Part shown: positions 1 to 8,141 of the stretch, one piece after another | How positions within the stretch are numbered: the stretch's first letter is position 1 | Layout: every line of letters begins with the position of its first letter | NCBI RefSeq assembly: GCF_000472965.1 | Contig: NZ_AXAU01000005.1 | Location: 124,001-188,000 of the forward strand | DNA from: Bradyrhizobium murdochi | GTDB taxonomy: Bacteria > Pseudomonadota > Alphaproteobacteria > Rhizobiales > Xanthobacteraceae | Direction: 5' to 3' | DNA length: 64,000 bases | The notes under the pieces: model-generated | The model's input: only the letters and a program-made list of their open reading frames with translations | Database searches by the model: none | What the model was told of the DNA's origin: nothing | Made by a program: the position numbers and the translations under genes

Positions 1-188
1 GTCTGATACTCGCCGAGCAGCTTGGCGGCCTCCTCTTTCAGACGGCGGGCGTCGTCAAGTTCGGCCTTGATGCGTTCGCCGCGATGATCGAGCGCCGTCA
101 GTACCGTCTTGTGGATGCCGAGATAGGCAAACAGCACCAGCAGGATGACGAAGGCGATCGCGACCCAGGTTTCCGGTTCGGTGAACAT
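1..188 (-). CDS. atpF: ATP synthase F0 subunit b (N-terminal part, cut by window edge)
   Basis: Peripheral-stalk subunit b, which holds the F1 head against subunit a in the inner membrane. The visible 62 codons start [20 protein letters not shown], one N-terminal membrane segment, followed by the charged helix start ([20 protein letters not shown]) typical of b. It follows the b' gene by only 4 bases on the same strand, so it is the last visible gene of the atpI-atpB-atpE-b'-b operon. The C-terminal two thirds lie outside the window. Confidence 0.95.
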   Translation of the reverse strand, partial: MFTEPETWVAIAFVILLVLFAYLGIHKTVLTALDHRGERIKAELDDARRLKEEAAKLLGEYQ

Positions 189-192
189 CGGT

Positions 193-756
193 CTATCCCT
201 TCAACGAAGCATCGACGGCTTTGCTCACCGTCTTGCTGTCGGGCAGCACGCCGGTGAGGCGCTGGACGATCGCGCCGGCCGCATCCGCTGCGATGCCGCG
301 GACATTGCTCATCGCGGCTTCCCGCGTCGCCGCGATCTGCTTCTCGGCGGCGGCAAGCTTGGCGGTGAGCTGGTCTTCCAGCGTCCTGCGCTCGGCTTCC
401 GCGGCCACGTTCAGCTTCTCGCGGGTCTCGCTACCGATGGCCTGGGCGCGGGAGCGGGCGGCAGCGAGCTCGGTCTCATACGCTTTCAGCGCCGCGTCCG
501 ACTCGTCCTTGAACTTCTGCGCCGCCGCCAGATCGCCCTCGATCGCGTTCTGACGTGCGTCGATCACGCTTTCGACGCGCGGCAGCGCAAAGCGGGACAC
601 GATCACATAGAGCGCGACGAACGCGATGGCGAGCGACACCAGTTGCGAAGCAAACGTGCTCGACTCGAACGGAGGAAATCCTCCGCCGTGTCCGCCGTCG
701 GCTTCGGTATGGGCACCGGTGCCCTTGGCCGGGGTACCAGGACTTTTTTCAGCCAC
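193..756 (-). CDS. atpF2: ATP synthase F0 subunit b'
   Basis: Second peripheral-stalk subunit (b'), present beside b in alphaproteobacteria, cyanobacteria and chloroplasts. The 187-residue protein has a long Gly/Thr/His-rich N-terminal tail, one membrane helix at about residues 35-57 ([18 protein letters not shown]), the [14 protein letters not shown] motif, then a long Ala/Glu/Lys-rich coiled coil. The start is GTG, with AGGAGA seven bases upstream. It sits between atpE and atpF and is surely co-transcribed with them. Family assignment is firm; the symbol varies between annotations (atpG, atpF', atpF2). Confidence 0.95.
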   Translation of the reverse strand: MAEKSPGTPAKGTGAHTEADGGHGGGFPPFESSTFASQLVSLAIAFVALYVIVSRFALPRVESVIDARQNAIEGDLAAAQKFKDESDAALKAYETELAAARSRAQAIGSETREKLNVAAEAERRTLEDQLTAKLAAAEKQIAATREAAMSNVRGIAADAAGAIVQRLTGVLPDSKTVSKAVDASLKG

Positions 757-812
757 GGGGGTCTCCTGTTGCCGTCAGCGCGCCGCCCGGAGGCGGCGCG
801 AGTGGGTGCAGC

Positions 813-1043
813 TCAGAGCGGAACGAACAGCAAGAGCAGCGCGATCAGCAGCGAGAAAATGCCGAGCGCTTCGGTCACGGCGAAGCCGAAGATCAGGTTG
901 CCGAACTGGCCCTGGGCTGCCGAAGGATTGCGCACCGCTGCGGCAAGGTAGTTGCCGAAGATGATGCCCACGCCGACGCCAGCGCCGCCCATGCCAATTG
1001 CCGCGATGCCCGCGCCGATAAGTTTAGCTGCTGCCGGTTCCAT
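813..1043 (-). CDS. atpE: ATP synthase F0 subunit c
   Basis: Proteolipid that forms the proton-driven c-ring. The 76-residue protein has two membrane helices joined by the polar loop AAVRNPSA (R38-N39-P40), and the proton-binding acid E58 in the second helix ([11 protein letters not shown]). A strong AAGGAG lies nine bases before the ATG. The neighbours are atpB upstream and b' downstream on the same strand. Length and motif are standard for proton-type c subunits of alphaproteobacteria; I see no sodium-binding signature. Confidence 0.97.
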   Translation of the reverse strand: MEPAAAKLIGAGIAAIGMGGAGVGVGIIFGNYLAAAVRNPSAAQGQFGNLIFGFAVTEALGIFSLLIALLLLFVPL

Positions 1044-1100
1044 TTCTATAGCTCCTTTAGGGGGTAAGACAAAGGTGTGGGTGGAAATTCCCCGGACCGC

Positions 1101-1856
1101 TTAGTGTCCCGGATGAATGGCGTCGTTGAGATAGATGCAGGTCAGGATCGCGAACACGTAGGCCTGCAGGAACGCGACCAGGAGTTCGAGCGCGGTCAGC
1201 GCTACCGTGAGCGCCAGCGGCAGCACGCCGCCGATCCAGCCGACGGCGCCGAGCGACACGCCGAGCATCGCGACGAAGCCCGCGAACACTTTCAGCGCGA
1301 TGTGGCCGGCCAGCATGTTGGCGAACAGACGTACGCTGTGGGAGACCGGCCGCAGGAAGAACGACAGGATTTCGATGAACATGACCAACGGCAGGATGTA
1401 GATCGGCACGCCGGAGGGCACGAAAATCTTGAAGAACTTGAATCCGTTCTTGTAGAGCCCGTAGATCAGGACGGTGAAGAAAACCAGGAGGGCCAGCGCC
1501 GCGGTGACGATGATGTGGCTCGAAACCGTGAACGTATAGGGGATGATGCCGATCAGGTTCGAGATGCAGATGAACATGAACAGCGAGAAGATCAGCGGGA
1601 AGAACTTCATGCCTTCCGCGCCGGCGGTAGAGCGGATCGTCGAGGCGACGAACTCGTAGGAGATTTCCGCGATCGACTGCAGCCGCCCGGGAACCAGTTG
1701 CCGTCCCGCCATGCCGCCGATCATCAGTAGCGAGATCACCGCTACCGAGAGGAACATGTAGAGCGAGGAGTTGGTAAAGGCGATCGTTTGGTTGCCGATA
1801 TGGCCGATCGTGAAGAGGGGTTCGATATTGAACTGGTGGATCGGGTCGATTTTCAT
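1101..1856 (-). CDS. atpB: ATP synthase F0 subunit a
   Basis: Membrane subunit a, forming the two proton half-channels next to the c-ring. The 251 residues carry five to six hydrophobic segments and the signature [14 protein letters not shown], in which R176 is the essential arginine facing the c-ring carboxylate. The C-terminal helix keeps the conserved Gln ([14 protein letters not shown]). It lies between atpI and atpE on the same strand in the usual order. A larger overlapping reading frame on the same strand is a frame-shifted shadow. Confidence 0.97.
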   Translation of the reverse strand: MKIDPIHQFNIEPLFTIGHIGNQTIAFTNSSLYMFLSVAVISLLMIGGMAGRQLVPGRLQSIAEISYEFVASTIRSTAGAEGMKFFPLIFSLFMFICISNLIGIIPYTFTVSSHIIVTAALALLVFFTVLIYGLYKNGFKFFKIFVPSGVPIYILPLVMFIEILSFFLRPVSHSVRLFANMLAGHIALKVFAGFVAMLGVSLGAVGWIGGVLPLALTVALTALELLVAFLQAYVFAILTCIYLNDAIHPGH

Positions 1857-1925
1857 CCGCGCGGCTCTTTATCCACCGGCCTGGCCGGCAATCGAATTTC
1901 AAATGTCGTGACTTCCCGTCGATGC

Positions 1926-2297
1926 TCAGCGTCTGCGGGAAGCTACGCCTGCAGATCTCACCACGTTGACTACACCGGCGACGAAGCCGAGCAGCAAAAA
2001 CACGATGAAACCGAACGGCGACGTCGACAACAAACGGTCGAACCCCCAGCCAATCGCCGCTCCGACGACAACGCCCGCAACCAACTCCGAGGAAAGCCGG
2101 AAACCCAGCGCCATCGCAGATGCTCTGGCAGCCCTGTCTCCGCTTTCAGTTCCGGGTTGATCAGTCCTGAGTTTCCGGCTGTCGCGAATTTCGGACAACC
2201 GTTGATCCAGACTTCCGAGCCTTGCGGAAAGCGCAGCTTCGTCGGAAGACGGCTGATCGCGATTCCCACTTGCGTTGTCGTTCTTGTCTTCGGCCAT
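1926..2297 (-). CDS. atpI: ATP synthase assembly/associated protein AtpI
   Basis: Small membrane protein at the head of the F0 operon, thought to help c-ring assembly or magnesium supply. I start it at the ATG giving MAEDKNDNASGNRDQ, 123 residues; the frame is open upstream to 2393 but that part looks non-coding. A polar N-terminal half is followed by two membrane helices (LVAGVVVGAAIGWGFDRLL and FGFIVFLLLGFVAGVVNVV), the AtpI/AtpQ arrangement. It is the first gene of the visible operon, 69 bases before atpB. Confidence 0.88.
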   Translation of the reverse strand: MAEDKNDNASGNRDQPSSDEAALSARLGSLDQRLSEIRDSRKLRTDQPGTESGDRAARASAMALGFRLSSELVAGVVVGAAIGWGFDRLLSTSPFGFIVFLLLGFVAGVVNVVRSAGVASRRR

Positions 2298-2572
2298 GCC
2301 CAAGACTCTAAACGATGCCAACGGTTGATGGAAATTACGCCCGTCACCCTTGAAAGCCGCGCGGACCATACTTACCGCGTCTAACCAAGTCAAGATTACG
2401 CCGTAACCAGCTAGTGCTTTGATTTTTCTGGAATTATTCGAATGTCGTCTGCTGCCCCGTGGACCTGCGATCGCAGTGCAGCAGTATTGCCACAGGGATC
2501 GATCTTGCGCGGATTTGGGCGGTCTGCTGGGATGTCCCGAGCGAAGCGAAAATCCTCGTCCCTGGAGCCCGC

Positions 2573-3196
2573 ATGCCGCGTCAGGTCGATTACTACTTCT
2601 CGATCCAATCGCCGTGGGCCTATATCGGCCATCAGCCTTTTCGTGACCTGGTAAGTACTTACGATCTCAAGGTAAATCACAAGCCGGTGGTGCTGGTCGA
2701 TCTGTTCTCGGAGACCGGCGGCTTGCCCTTGATGAAGCGCCATCCGGTGCGGCAGCGCTATCGGATGGTTGAATTGCAGCGCTGGCGCGACAAGCGCGGA
2801 CTGAAATTCCACCTGCAGCCGGCGAACTGGCCATTCAATGCGCGTCTGGCCGATGGCGTCGTGATTGCGGCGCTGGAGGCCGGCCTCGATCCTGACCGAT
2901 ATCTGCGACGGGCCTTTGCCGGCGTCTGGCAAGAGCAGCTCAACCTCGCCGATCCCGCAACGATTGCGAAACTTGCCGATGAATCGGGGCTGCCCGGCAA
3001 GCAATTGGTGGAGCGATCGGGCTCGGAAGAAATCAGCGCAGCCTATGAGCAGAACCGGCAGGACGCGCTCTCGGCCGATGTGTTCGGCTCGCCGGTCTAT
3101 GTGCTGGATGGCGAGGTGTTCTGGGGGCAGGACCGCATCGAATTGCTCGGAGACGCGTTGAAGTCCGGCCGCGCGCCCTATACTTCAAAGGTGTAG
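2573..3196 (+). CDS. DsbA-fold 2-hydroxychromene-2-carboxylate isomerase-like protein
   Basis: Kappa-class glutathione-transferase/DsbA-like protein of the family of 2-hydroxychromene-2-carboxylate isomerase, a glutathione-dependent enzyme of naphthalene breakdown; many members have unknown substrates. The ATG at 2573 gives MPRQVDYYFSIQSPWAYIGH, with the SPWAY motif (S13) where HCCA isomerases have their active serine. The C terminus has the cis-proline region GSPVYVLDGEVFWGQDRIELL. Length 207 is normal. The frame is open upstream to 2459 without a good start. No aromatic-degradation genes lie nearby, so the real substrate is unknown. Confidence 0.85.
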   Translation: MPRQVDYYFSIQSPWAYIGHQPFRDLVSTYDLKVNHKPVVLVDLFSETGGLPLMKRHPVRQRYRMVELQRWRDKRGLKFHLQPANWPFNARLADGVVIAALEAGLDPDRYLRRAFAGVWQEQLNLADPATIAKLADESGLPGKQLVERSGSEEISAAYEQNRQDALSADVFGSPVYVLDGEVFWGQDRIELLGDALKSGRAPYTSKV

Positions 3197-3262
3197 GGGC
3201 GCGCCTTGAAAGCGCCCGGACGGTCGAGGAAACCGGTGCTGTCCTGAGGCGGGAGCAAGCCC

Positions 3263-3802
3263 ATGAGCAGAGCGAAATCGTCCTCGAAATTGGCCGGCGT
3301 CACTGTGCTGGCCGTTTGTCTCGCCGGCGCCGGTCAGGCGCTTGCGGGCCCGATGCCGGAGACCGAGAACGGCCGCTACACGCTGTCGCCGACGGGCGAC
3401 GGCGTGCTTCGCCTGGATACAAGAACCGGCGCAGTCTCGACCTGCAACAATTCGGGTGCGGGCTGGGCCTGCTATGCCGTACCTGACGAGCGGGCGGCGA
3501 TGGACGCGGAAATCGGCCGTCAGCAAGCCGACATCGTCCGGCTGCAGGCCGAGAATGAGCGGCTCAAGGCGGACCTCGTCTCGCGCGAACCGACCGTGCC
3601 GGGCAAGGTCGAGGAGCCGTTGCCGAAATCTGACTCGCTGAAGAAGAGCGAGCCGAAGGTTGCCGAGGGTGAGCGCAAGATCGAAATCCCGCTGCCGAGC
3701 GACCGCGACATGGATCGCATGATGTCATTCCTGGAGCGGGCCTGGCAGCGATTGATCGAGATCGCCAACCGGCTGCAGCGGGATTTCAGCGGCAAGATTT
3801 GA
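3263..3802 (+). CDS. Exported hypothetical protein with coiled coil
   Basis: I do not recognise a named family. A signal peptide is clear (VTVLAVCLAGAGQALAGP, cleavage near residue 28). A short domain follows with two cysteines (RTGAVSTCNNSGAGWACYAVPD), then a coiled coil from about residue 80 (IGRQQADIVRLQAENERLKA), a charged linker and an amphipathic C-terminal helix. GGGAGC precedes the ATG. Proteins of this layout are common and uncharacterised in Bradyrhizobium; a periplasmic scaffold role is only a guess. Confidence 0.75.
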   Translation: MSRAKSSSKLAGVTVLAVCLAGAGQALAGPMPETENGRYTLSPTGDGVLRLDTRTGAVSTCNNSGAGWACYAVPDERAAMDAEIGRQQADIVRLQAENERLKADLVSREPTVPGKVEEPLPKSDSLKKSEPKVAEGERKIEIPLPSDRDMDRMMSFLERAWQRLIEIANRLQRDFSGKI

Positions 3803-3816
3803 CAGTCGCTGAATTT

Positions 3817-3905
3817 GTAGGGTGGGCAAAGCGAAGCGTGCCCACCATCATTATCGATGCAAGAACTGGTGGGCACGGCGCGAAGCGCGCCTTTGCCCAC
3901 CCTAC
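3817..3905. repeat. Palindromic intergenic repeat, family A (copy 1)
   Basis: The segment begins GTAGGGTGGGCAAAG and ends CTTTGCCCACCCTAC, so its ends are inverted repeats; an inner pair GCGTGCCCACCA / TGGTGGGCAC extends the fold. A second diverged copy sits at 42592-42688. It lies in the gap before the YjbQ-family gene and could form a long hairpin in the transcript. Confidence 0.8.
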
Positions 3906-3919
3906 GAAGATCGCCCTTG

Positions 3920-4393
3920 ATGACCGCACCCAAATCCCTTTCCCGCACTGCCCCATCCGCGGTCAGCGCCACCACCATCGTGTCCTCGCTCTTGACCGTG
4001 CAAACGCGAGGCGCGGGCTTCACCGACCTCACGGCTGAAGTCGCAAAATTCGTTCGCGACGCACATGCGCGCGAGGGCGCGGTGACGCTGTTCATCCGTC
4101 ACACCTCGGCGTCGCTGACCATCCAGGAAAATGCCGATCCGACCGTGCTGGTCGACCTGACCACTGCGCTGAACCTGCTTGCGCCCGAAAACGCCGGCTG
4201 GCGTCATGACACCGAGGGGCCGGACGACATGCCGTCGCACATCAAGACCATGCTGACTGCGACCTCGCTGCACGTGCCGGTCTTGCAGGGCGCACTCGCG
4301 CTGGGTACCTGGCAGGCGATCTATCTGGTCGAGCATCGCGCCCGGCCGCACCGGCGCGAGATCGTGCTGCAGTTTACCGGTGCGACGAGCTAG
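3920..4393 (+). CDS. YjbQ-family (UPF0047) secondary thiamine-phosphate synthase-like protein
   Basis: Member of the YjbQ/UPF0047 family; some members complement thiamine-phosphate synthase mutants but the physiological role is unsettled. The ATG at 3920 gives a 157-residue protein. Conserved marks are HTSASLTIQENADP (residues 61-74), the MPSHIKTMLTATSL segment with H107, and the G-x-W-Q-x-I-Y-L-x-E-H-R C-terminal signature (residues 129-140). The frame runs upstream through the palindromic repeat but that part is not protein-like. Confidence 0.88.
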   Translation: MTAPKSLSRTAPSAVSATTIVSSLLTVQTRGAGFTDLTAEVAKFVRDAHAREGAVTLFIRHTSASLTIQENADPTVLVDLTTALNLLAPENAGWRHDTEGPDDMPSHIKTMLTATSLHVPVLQGALALGTWQAIYLVEHRARPHRREIVLQFTGATS

Positions 4394-4432
4394 GAACCGA
4401 AGCGCCGCAAAGCGACCGCAGCCGGATTGAGA

Positions 4433-4597
4433 TCAGCGATTGGATTGCATATAGGCAAGCCCAGCAGCGCATGCACCGAAGGTAAGCGCCCAGATCAGGC
4501 TTGAATCAAGTGACGCGTTCAATCCATACCGCTGCAGCAAGAAAATGAAGGCAGCAGCAGCCGCGGTGTGCATAGCGATATAGCGCCAATGTTTCAT
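4433..4597 (-). CDS. Small membrane protein (54 aa)
   Basis: Short open frame read directly from the sequence. It starts MKHWRYIAMHTAAAAAFIFL and ends YMQSNR, with two hydrophobic stretches (about residues 8-21 and 33-49) separated by a short polar turn. CAGGA lies just upstream of the ATG. It fills an otherwise empty 400-base gap between convergent genes. I do not recognise a family; composition and amphipathy look real, but there is no independent support. Confidence 0.5.
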   Translation of the reverse strand: MKHWRYIAMHTAAAAAFIFLLQRYGLNASLDSSLIWALTFGACAAGLAYMQSNR

Positions 4598-4722
4598 TAT
4601 CCTGGTCTGCCTTTTCGAGAGGCCATATCATCAACATCTAGCCTGATCACGGGTACCAAACAACGGCACTAAACCCAGTGAGTGGTCTCGCTGCGATGAC
4701 GTTGGCCGAGATCAAAAACTAA

Positions 4723-4748
4723 CCGGCCGCGGAGCGATCCGCGGCCGG
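4723..4748 (-). terminator. Rho-independent terminator of the MFS gene
   Basis: Perfect 11-base inverted repeat CCGGCCGCGGA / TCCGCGGCCGG with a four-base loop; read on the minus strand it is followed by TTAGTTTTTGA. It lies 50 bases after the stop of the minus-strand transporter. Confidence 0.85.
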
Positions 4749-4797
4749 CTTGGTTGGGAGTGTCGTATCGCCGCGGCTGTTGCCGTCGGCGACGCCG

Positions 4798-6486
4798 TTA
4801 CTTCGTGATGTCGACGTCCTTGGTTTCCGGCAGGAAGAACAGGCCGACAACCACGGTGATCGAAGCGAAGATGATCGGATACCAGAGACCTGCGTAGATG
4901 TCGCCGGTCGAGGCCACGATCGCAAACGAGGTCGCCGGCAGCAAACCGCCGAACCAGCCATTGCCGATGTGATAGGGCAGCGACATCGAGGTGTAGCGGA
5001 TCTTGGTCGGGAACAGTTCGACCAGCATCGCCGCGATCGGCCCGTACACCATGGTGACGAAGAGCACCAGGACGAACAGCAGTCCGATGATGGCAGCGAC
5101 GTTCGGTTTGAAGATATCGAACGGGTGAGCCATCTTCACGATCTGGGCGTCGCCGGCCTTGGGGTAACCTGCGGCCTGCACCGCTGCCAGGACGGACGGA
5201 TTGGACGTCTTGGCGTCGGTGTAAGCTACGTCCTTTCCGTTGACGACGACCTTCACGCCGGAGCCCGCAGCGCCATAGCTGGTCGAGTATTTGACCGACT
5301 GCTGTGCCAGGTAGGCGCGAGCGGTATCGCATGGTGCCGAGAAGACGCGGGTGCCGACCGGGTTGAACAGGTCGCCGCAGCCCTTGGCATCGGCCACCAC
5401 CTCGACCTTGACCGATTCGATCGCCTTTTCCAGCGCCGGGTTGGCGTTGGTGGTGATCATCCGGAAGATCGGGAAGAAGGTCAGAGCCGCGATCAGGCAG
5501 CCCGCCAGAATGATCGGCTTACGGCCGATCTTGTCGGACAGCGCCCCGAACACGATGAAGAAGCCGGTGCCGAGCAGCAGCGACCAAGCGATCAGAAGAT
5601 TGGCGGTGTAGCCGTCAACCTTGAGGATCGATTGCATGAAGAACAGCGCGTAGAACTGGCCGGTGTACCAGACCACGCCCTGACCCATCACGCCGCCGAT
5701 CAGGGCGATGAGAACGAGTTTTGCATTGCTCCAGTTGGCGAAGGCCTCGGTCAACGGCGCCTTGGAGCCCTTGCCCTCGTCCTTCATCTTTTGGAACACG
5801 GGCGACTCGTTCAAGCGCAGCCGGATCCATACGGAGATGCCGAGCAGCACCACCGAGACGAGGAACGGAATGCGCCAGCCCCATTTGGCGAACTCGGCTT
5901 CGCCGAGCGCGGTGCGGGTGAACAGGATCACCAGCAGCGACAGGAACAGGCCGAGCGTTGCCGTGGTCTGGATGAACGAGGTGTAGTAGCCGCGTTTGCC
6001 CATCGGTGAATGTTCGGCCACGTAGGTCGCCGCTCCGCCGTATTCGCCGCCGAGCGCGAGGCCCTGCAGCAGGCGCAAACCGATCAGGATGATCGGTGCC
6101 GCAATGCCGATGGTGGCCGCGTTTGGCAGCACGCCGACGATGAAGGTCGACAGGCCCATGATCAGAATGGTGACTAGGAAGGTGTATTTGCGGCCGACGA
6201 TGTCGCCGACACGGCCGAACACGATGGCGCCGAACGGACGAACGATAAAGCCTGCGGCGAACGCCAGCAGTGCGAAGATGTCACGCGTGGCCTGGTTGAA
6301 CATCGGCTGATTTGTCGCGGGATCAATGACGCCGAAGAACTGCGCGCCGATGATGCTGGCAAGCGAACCGAACAGGTAGAAGTCATACCATTCGAAGACG
6401 GTGCCGAGCGAAGAGGCGAGAATGACGAAACGTTCGTCCTTCGTCATCCCGGCGGCCTTGCCGGACGTGACAGTCATTGTAGACAT
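4798..6486 (-). CDS. MFS transporter, metabolite:H+ symporter (MHS/ProP-like) type
   Basis: Secondary transporter of the MHS branch of the major facilitator superfamily, which imports organic acids, osmolytes or sugars with protons. Signs are the N-terminal SSLGTVFEWYDFYLFGSLA, the RPFGAIVFGRVGDIVGRK loop between helices 2 and 3, and LLQGLALGGEYGGAATYVAE. The ATG at 6486 (MSTMTVTSGKAAG) is preceded by GGGGAG; a frame extension to 6546 is unlikely. At 562 residues it is longer than the usual 430-450 because of about 110 extra residues between late helices (two cysteines, GCGDLF and APCDTA), probably periplasmic. Substrate not determinable. Confidence 0.9.
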   Translation of the reverse strand: MSTMTVTSGKAAGMTKDERFVILASSLGTVFEWYDFYLFGSLASIIGAQFFGVIDPATNQPMFNQATRDIFALLAFAAGFIVRPFGAIVFGRVGDIVGRKYTFLVTILIMGLSTFIVGVLPNAATIGIAAPIILIGLRLLQGLALGGEYGGAATYVAEHSPMGKRGYYTSFIQTTATLGLFLSLLVILFTRTALGEAEFAKWGWRIPFLVSVVLLGISVWIRLRLNESPVFQKMKDEGKGSKAPLTEAFANWSNAKLVLIALIGGVMGQGVVWYTGQFYALFFMQSILKVDGYTANLLIAWSLLLGTGFFIVFGALSDKIGRKPIILAGCLIAALTFFPIFRMITTNANPALEKAIESVKVEVVADAKGCGDLFNPVGTRVFSAPCDTARAYLAQQSVKYSTSYGAAGSGVKVVVNGKDVAYTDAKTSNPSVLAAVQAAGYPKAGDAQIVKMAHPFDIFKPNVAAIIGLLFVLVLFVTMVYGPIAAMLVELFPTKIRYTSMSLPYHIGNGWFGGLLPATSFAIVASTGDIYAGLWYPIIFASITVVVGLFFLPETKDVDITK

Positions 6487-6587
6487 TTTTCGAATCGCTC
6501 CCCTTTTTTGTGATCGCAAAGATATGCGTTGCGCCAATCGGCGCATTATGAGTGGGGCTCACTACATGCTTGGAAGGCGCGGCCCAA

Positions 6588-6599
6588 TAGTACTTTCGG
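6588..6599. promoter_or_regulatory. Motif TAGTACTTTCGG upstream of MFS gene
   Basis: Twelve-base motif 102-113 bases upstream of the minus-strand MFS start. An almost identical string, TAATACTTTCGG, lies at 10583-10594 upstream of the symporter operon. Possibly a shared regulator site; this is inference from two copies only. Confidence 0.35.
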
Positions 6600-6673
6600 C
6601 TGGCATAGAACCAGCCGAACGCGGCGATGCGTTTAAATGCATGAAATCTGCCGGCGATCGGCGCTGTCTGGAA

Positions 6674-7042
6674 CTAAAGTCCAATAAGCGAGAACACAAG
6701 CGCGGCAGTCCACATCACTATGGAGATGAGGGCGGTCCAGCACGCGCACAACAAATACGTCTCGCGCATTATCGATGAAACCATCTTCTGCGCGATCGCC
6801 TGAGGCGGGCGATTTTCCTTGCGCAGATAGAGCCACATCTCAGTCCGGCGATGGTCTTTGGTTCGTGCTTCCCATGCCTTCAAAATGAGCACGAGCGTCA
6901 TCGCCATGCTCAGGAAGCCCCCGGCCTGAAAGGCCGCGCGCGGAAGGAAGGACAGGCCGATCATGACGCAGAAAATGGCGAGCGATGCAAATCCGCAGGC
7001 GCGCAGCACCGTTTCATAGGCGATACGGCGCATCTCTTCCAC
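6674..7042 (-). CDS. Hypothetical inner-membrane protein
   Basis: 122-residue protein with four hydrophobic segments: ACGFASLAIFCVMIGLSFL, AGGFLSMAMTLVLIL, and a C-terminal pair covering LLCACWTALISIVMWTAALV and VFSLIGL. A charged loop (KAWEARTKDHRRTEMWLYLRK) lies in the middle. No family recognised. It stands alone between two intergenic stretches, upstream of the MFS transporter on the same strand, with about 190 bases between them, so co-transcription is uncertain. Confidence 0.7.
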   Translation of the reverse strand: MEEMRRIAYETVLRACGFASLAIFCVMIGLSFLPRAAFQAGGFLSMAMTLVLILKAWEARTKDHRRTEMWLYLRKENRPPQAIAQKMVSSIMRETYLLCACWTALISIVMWTAALVFSLIGL

Positions 7043-7203
7043 GATCGGCTACTCCTCGGTTGCAGGCGATTGCGGCCAACGTAGCGGCAAGTTTTCGTGC
7101 CCTCAAACTCGACGCAAGGCTGAAGTCTCATTTGCCGAAATGTCATGCTCCATCAAAAAGATAGAGCTGGGTAGCGTTTCACAAAAAAGTCATCGGCTAC
7201 TCG

Positions 7204-7332
7204 CTAGAGCGTTTTCAAGCGAAAGCCTGCCGCGAACTTGATCCGGGATGGACACCGGTTCGCGTCAAGAAAACGCGCGTCAAAACAAGAATCTAGAGCC
7301 CGGTTCTGATGCAATCAGAACCGAAGAGGCTC
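7204..7332. repeat. Intergenic repeat element, family D
   Basis: The stretch begins CTAGAGCGTTTTCAAGCG and contains ACACCGGTTCGCGTCAAGAA and CTAGAGCCCGGTTCTGA, ending in an inverted pair TCTGATGCAATCAGA. I recognise this type of sequence as a frequent non-coding repeat in Bradyrhizobium and Rhodopseudomonas genomes (from memory, not searched). No gene is visible in it. Confidence 0.6.
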
Positions 7333-7338
7333 CTACAT

Positions 7339-7662
7339 CTAGAGACCGATCTTGAGAAAATTGCCCGCGGCAGGCAGCGCCAGCAGCGCGGTTCCGGCGA
7401 GCCAGATCCAGAGCGATACATGGTTCGATTCTGTGGCGCCGGTGATGCGCTCGTAGACGGCTGCGGGGATTCCGCCGAGAACGATCGTCGCGGTCGAGAC
7501 CATCAACGATGCGAACATCAGCGTCAACGAGATGTTTCCGAACAGCAGCGGCCCGGCCAGCGGCTTGACGTACAGCAGCGCGAAAATCAGCCAGAGCTGG
7601 TTGAATATGCCGTTGATCATTCCGAAGAACGCGATGCCGATGAAGAAGAAATTGCGATTCAT
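7339..7662 (-). CDS. Small hydrophobic membrane protein (107 aa)
   Basis: Starts MNRNFFFIGIAFFGMINGIF and has three hydrophobic segments including QLWLIFALLYVKPLAGPLLF and a long C-terminal one (SLWIWLAGTALLALPAAGNF). Its ATG overlaps the TGA of the YggT-like gene upstream (ATGA), so the two are translationally coupled. No named family recognised. A very long frame on this strand to 8949 is a shadow of the symporter gene joined to this one. Confidence 0.7.
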   Translation of the reverse strand: MNRNFFFIGIAFFGMINGIFNQLWLIFALLYVKPLAGPLLFGNISLTLMFASLMVSTATIVLGGIPAAVYERITGATESNHVSLWIWLAGTALLALPAAGNFLKIGL

Positions 7663-7976
7663 GACGCCGCTCCCATACGGGGCGCCAGATTGAGCAACAG
7701 CAAGGTGTAGTGAAATGCGACTCGCAGCCAGAACAACCAGACGAAGCCGAAGAGCCACAGCAGGACCGGCGCGGTGATTTTCGGCGTGACCAGCGAGACG
7801 ACCGCGACGACGGGATCGGTGATCCGGCAGAAAAATCGCCAGATGTAATTCGGCGAATCCGCATCGACCATGAGACCGAGCAGAACACGGCCGAGCATGG
7901 TGTACATCAAAGCCGCGAGCGCAAAATTCGGCAGGTGGAAATACCAGTAGGCGGCCAGTGAACTTGAAGTACTCAA
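7659..7976 (-). CDS. YggT-like membrane protein
   Basis: 105-residue membrane protein with two long hydrophobic regions (LAALMYTMLGRVLLGLMV; TAPVLLWLFGFVWLFWLRV) and an amphipathic CRITDPVVAVVSLVTP turn that resembles the YggT family, where R-I-TxP-xxxPxxxxxP is typical. I choose the TTG start at 7976 because AGGAGA stands eight to ten bases upstream; the frame is open to 8078 but that part is not membrane-like. Coupled by ATGA to the next membrane protein and 165 bases downstream of the symporter, past a terminator. Confidence 0.65.
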   Translation of the reverse strand: MSTSSSLAAYWYFHLPNFALAALMYTMLGRVLLGLMVDADSPNYIWRFFCRITDPVVAVVSLVTPKITAPVLLWLFGFVWLFWLRVAFHYTLLLLNLAPRMGAAS

Positions 7977-8094
7977 AATCGGAGTCTCCTGGTCTGTCGA
8001 GCAATCGACGGTGCGGACCGATCGCTCGGCGCGCAACAATGGCAAGTGGAGGCTTTTCCCGCAAGCCGGGTTGGTCACGGCCTTCCCAAAACAA

Positions 8095-8120
8095 AAACGG
8101 GGCCTTGTGAGGCCCCGTTT
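8095..8120 (-). terminator. Rho-independent terminator of the symporter gene
   Basis: Ten-base perfect inverted repeat AAACGGGGCC / GGCCCCGTTT with a six-base loop; on the minus strand it runs into TTTTTGTTTT. It ends the DUF4212-symporter transcript. Confidence 0.9.
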
Positions 8121-8141
8121 GCCGAACGTGCGACAGCGTCG

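Noticed and set aside
1057..1902. 281-residue minus-strand frame overlapping atpB
   Set aside because: Frame-shifted shadow of atpB on the same strand; subunit a motifs are in the other frame.
4750..6009. 419-residue plus-strand frame opposite the MHS transporter
   Set aside because: Charged, motif-free antisense of a membrane protein gene.
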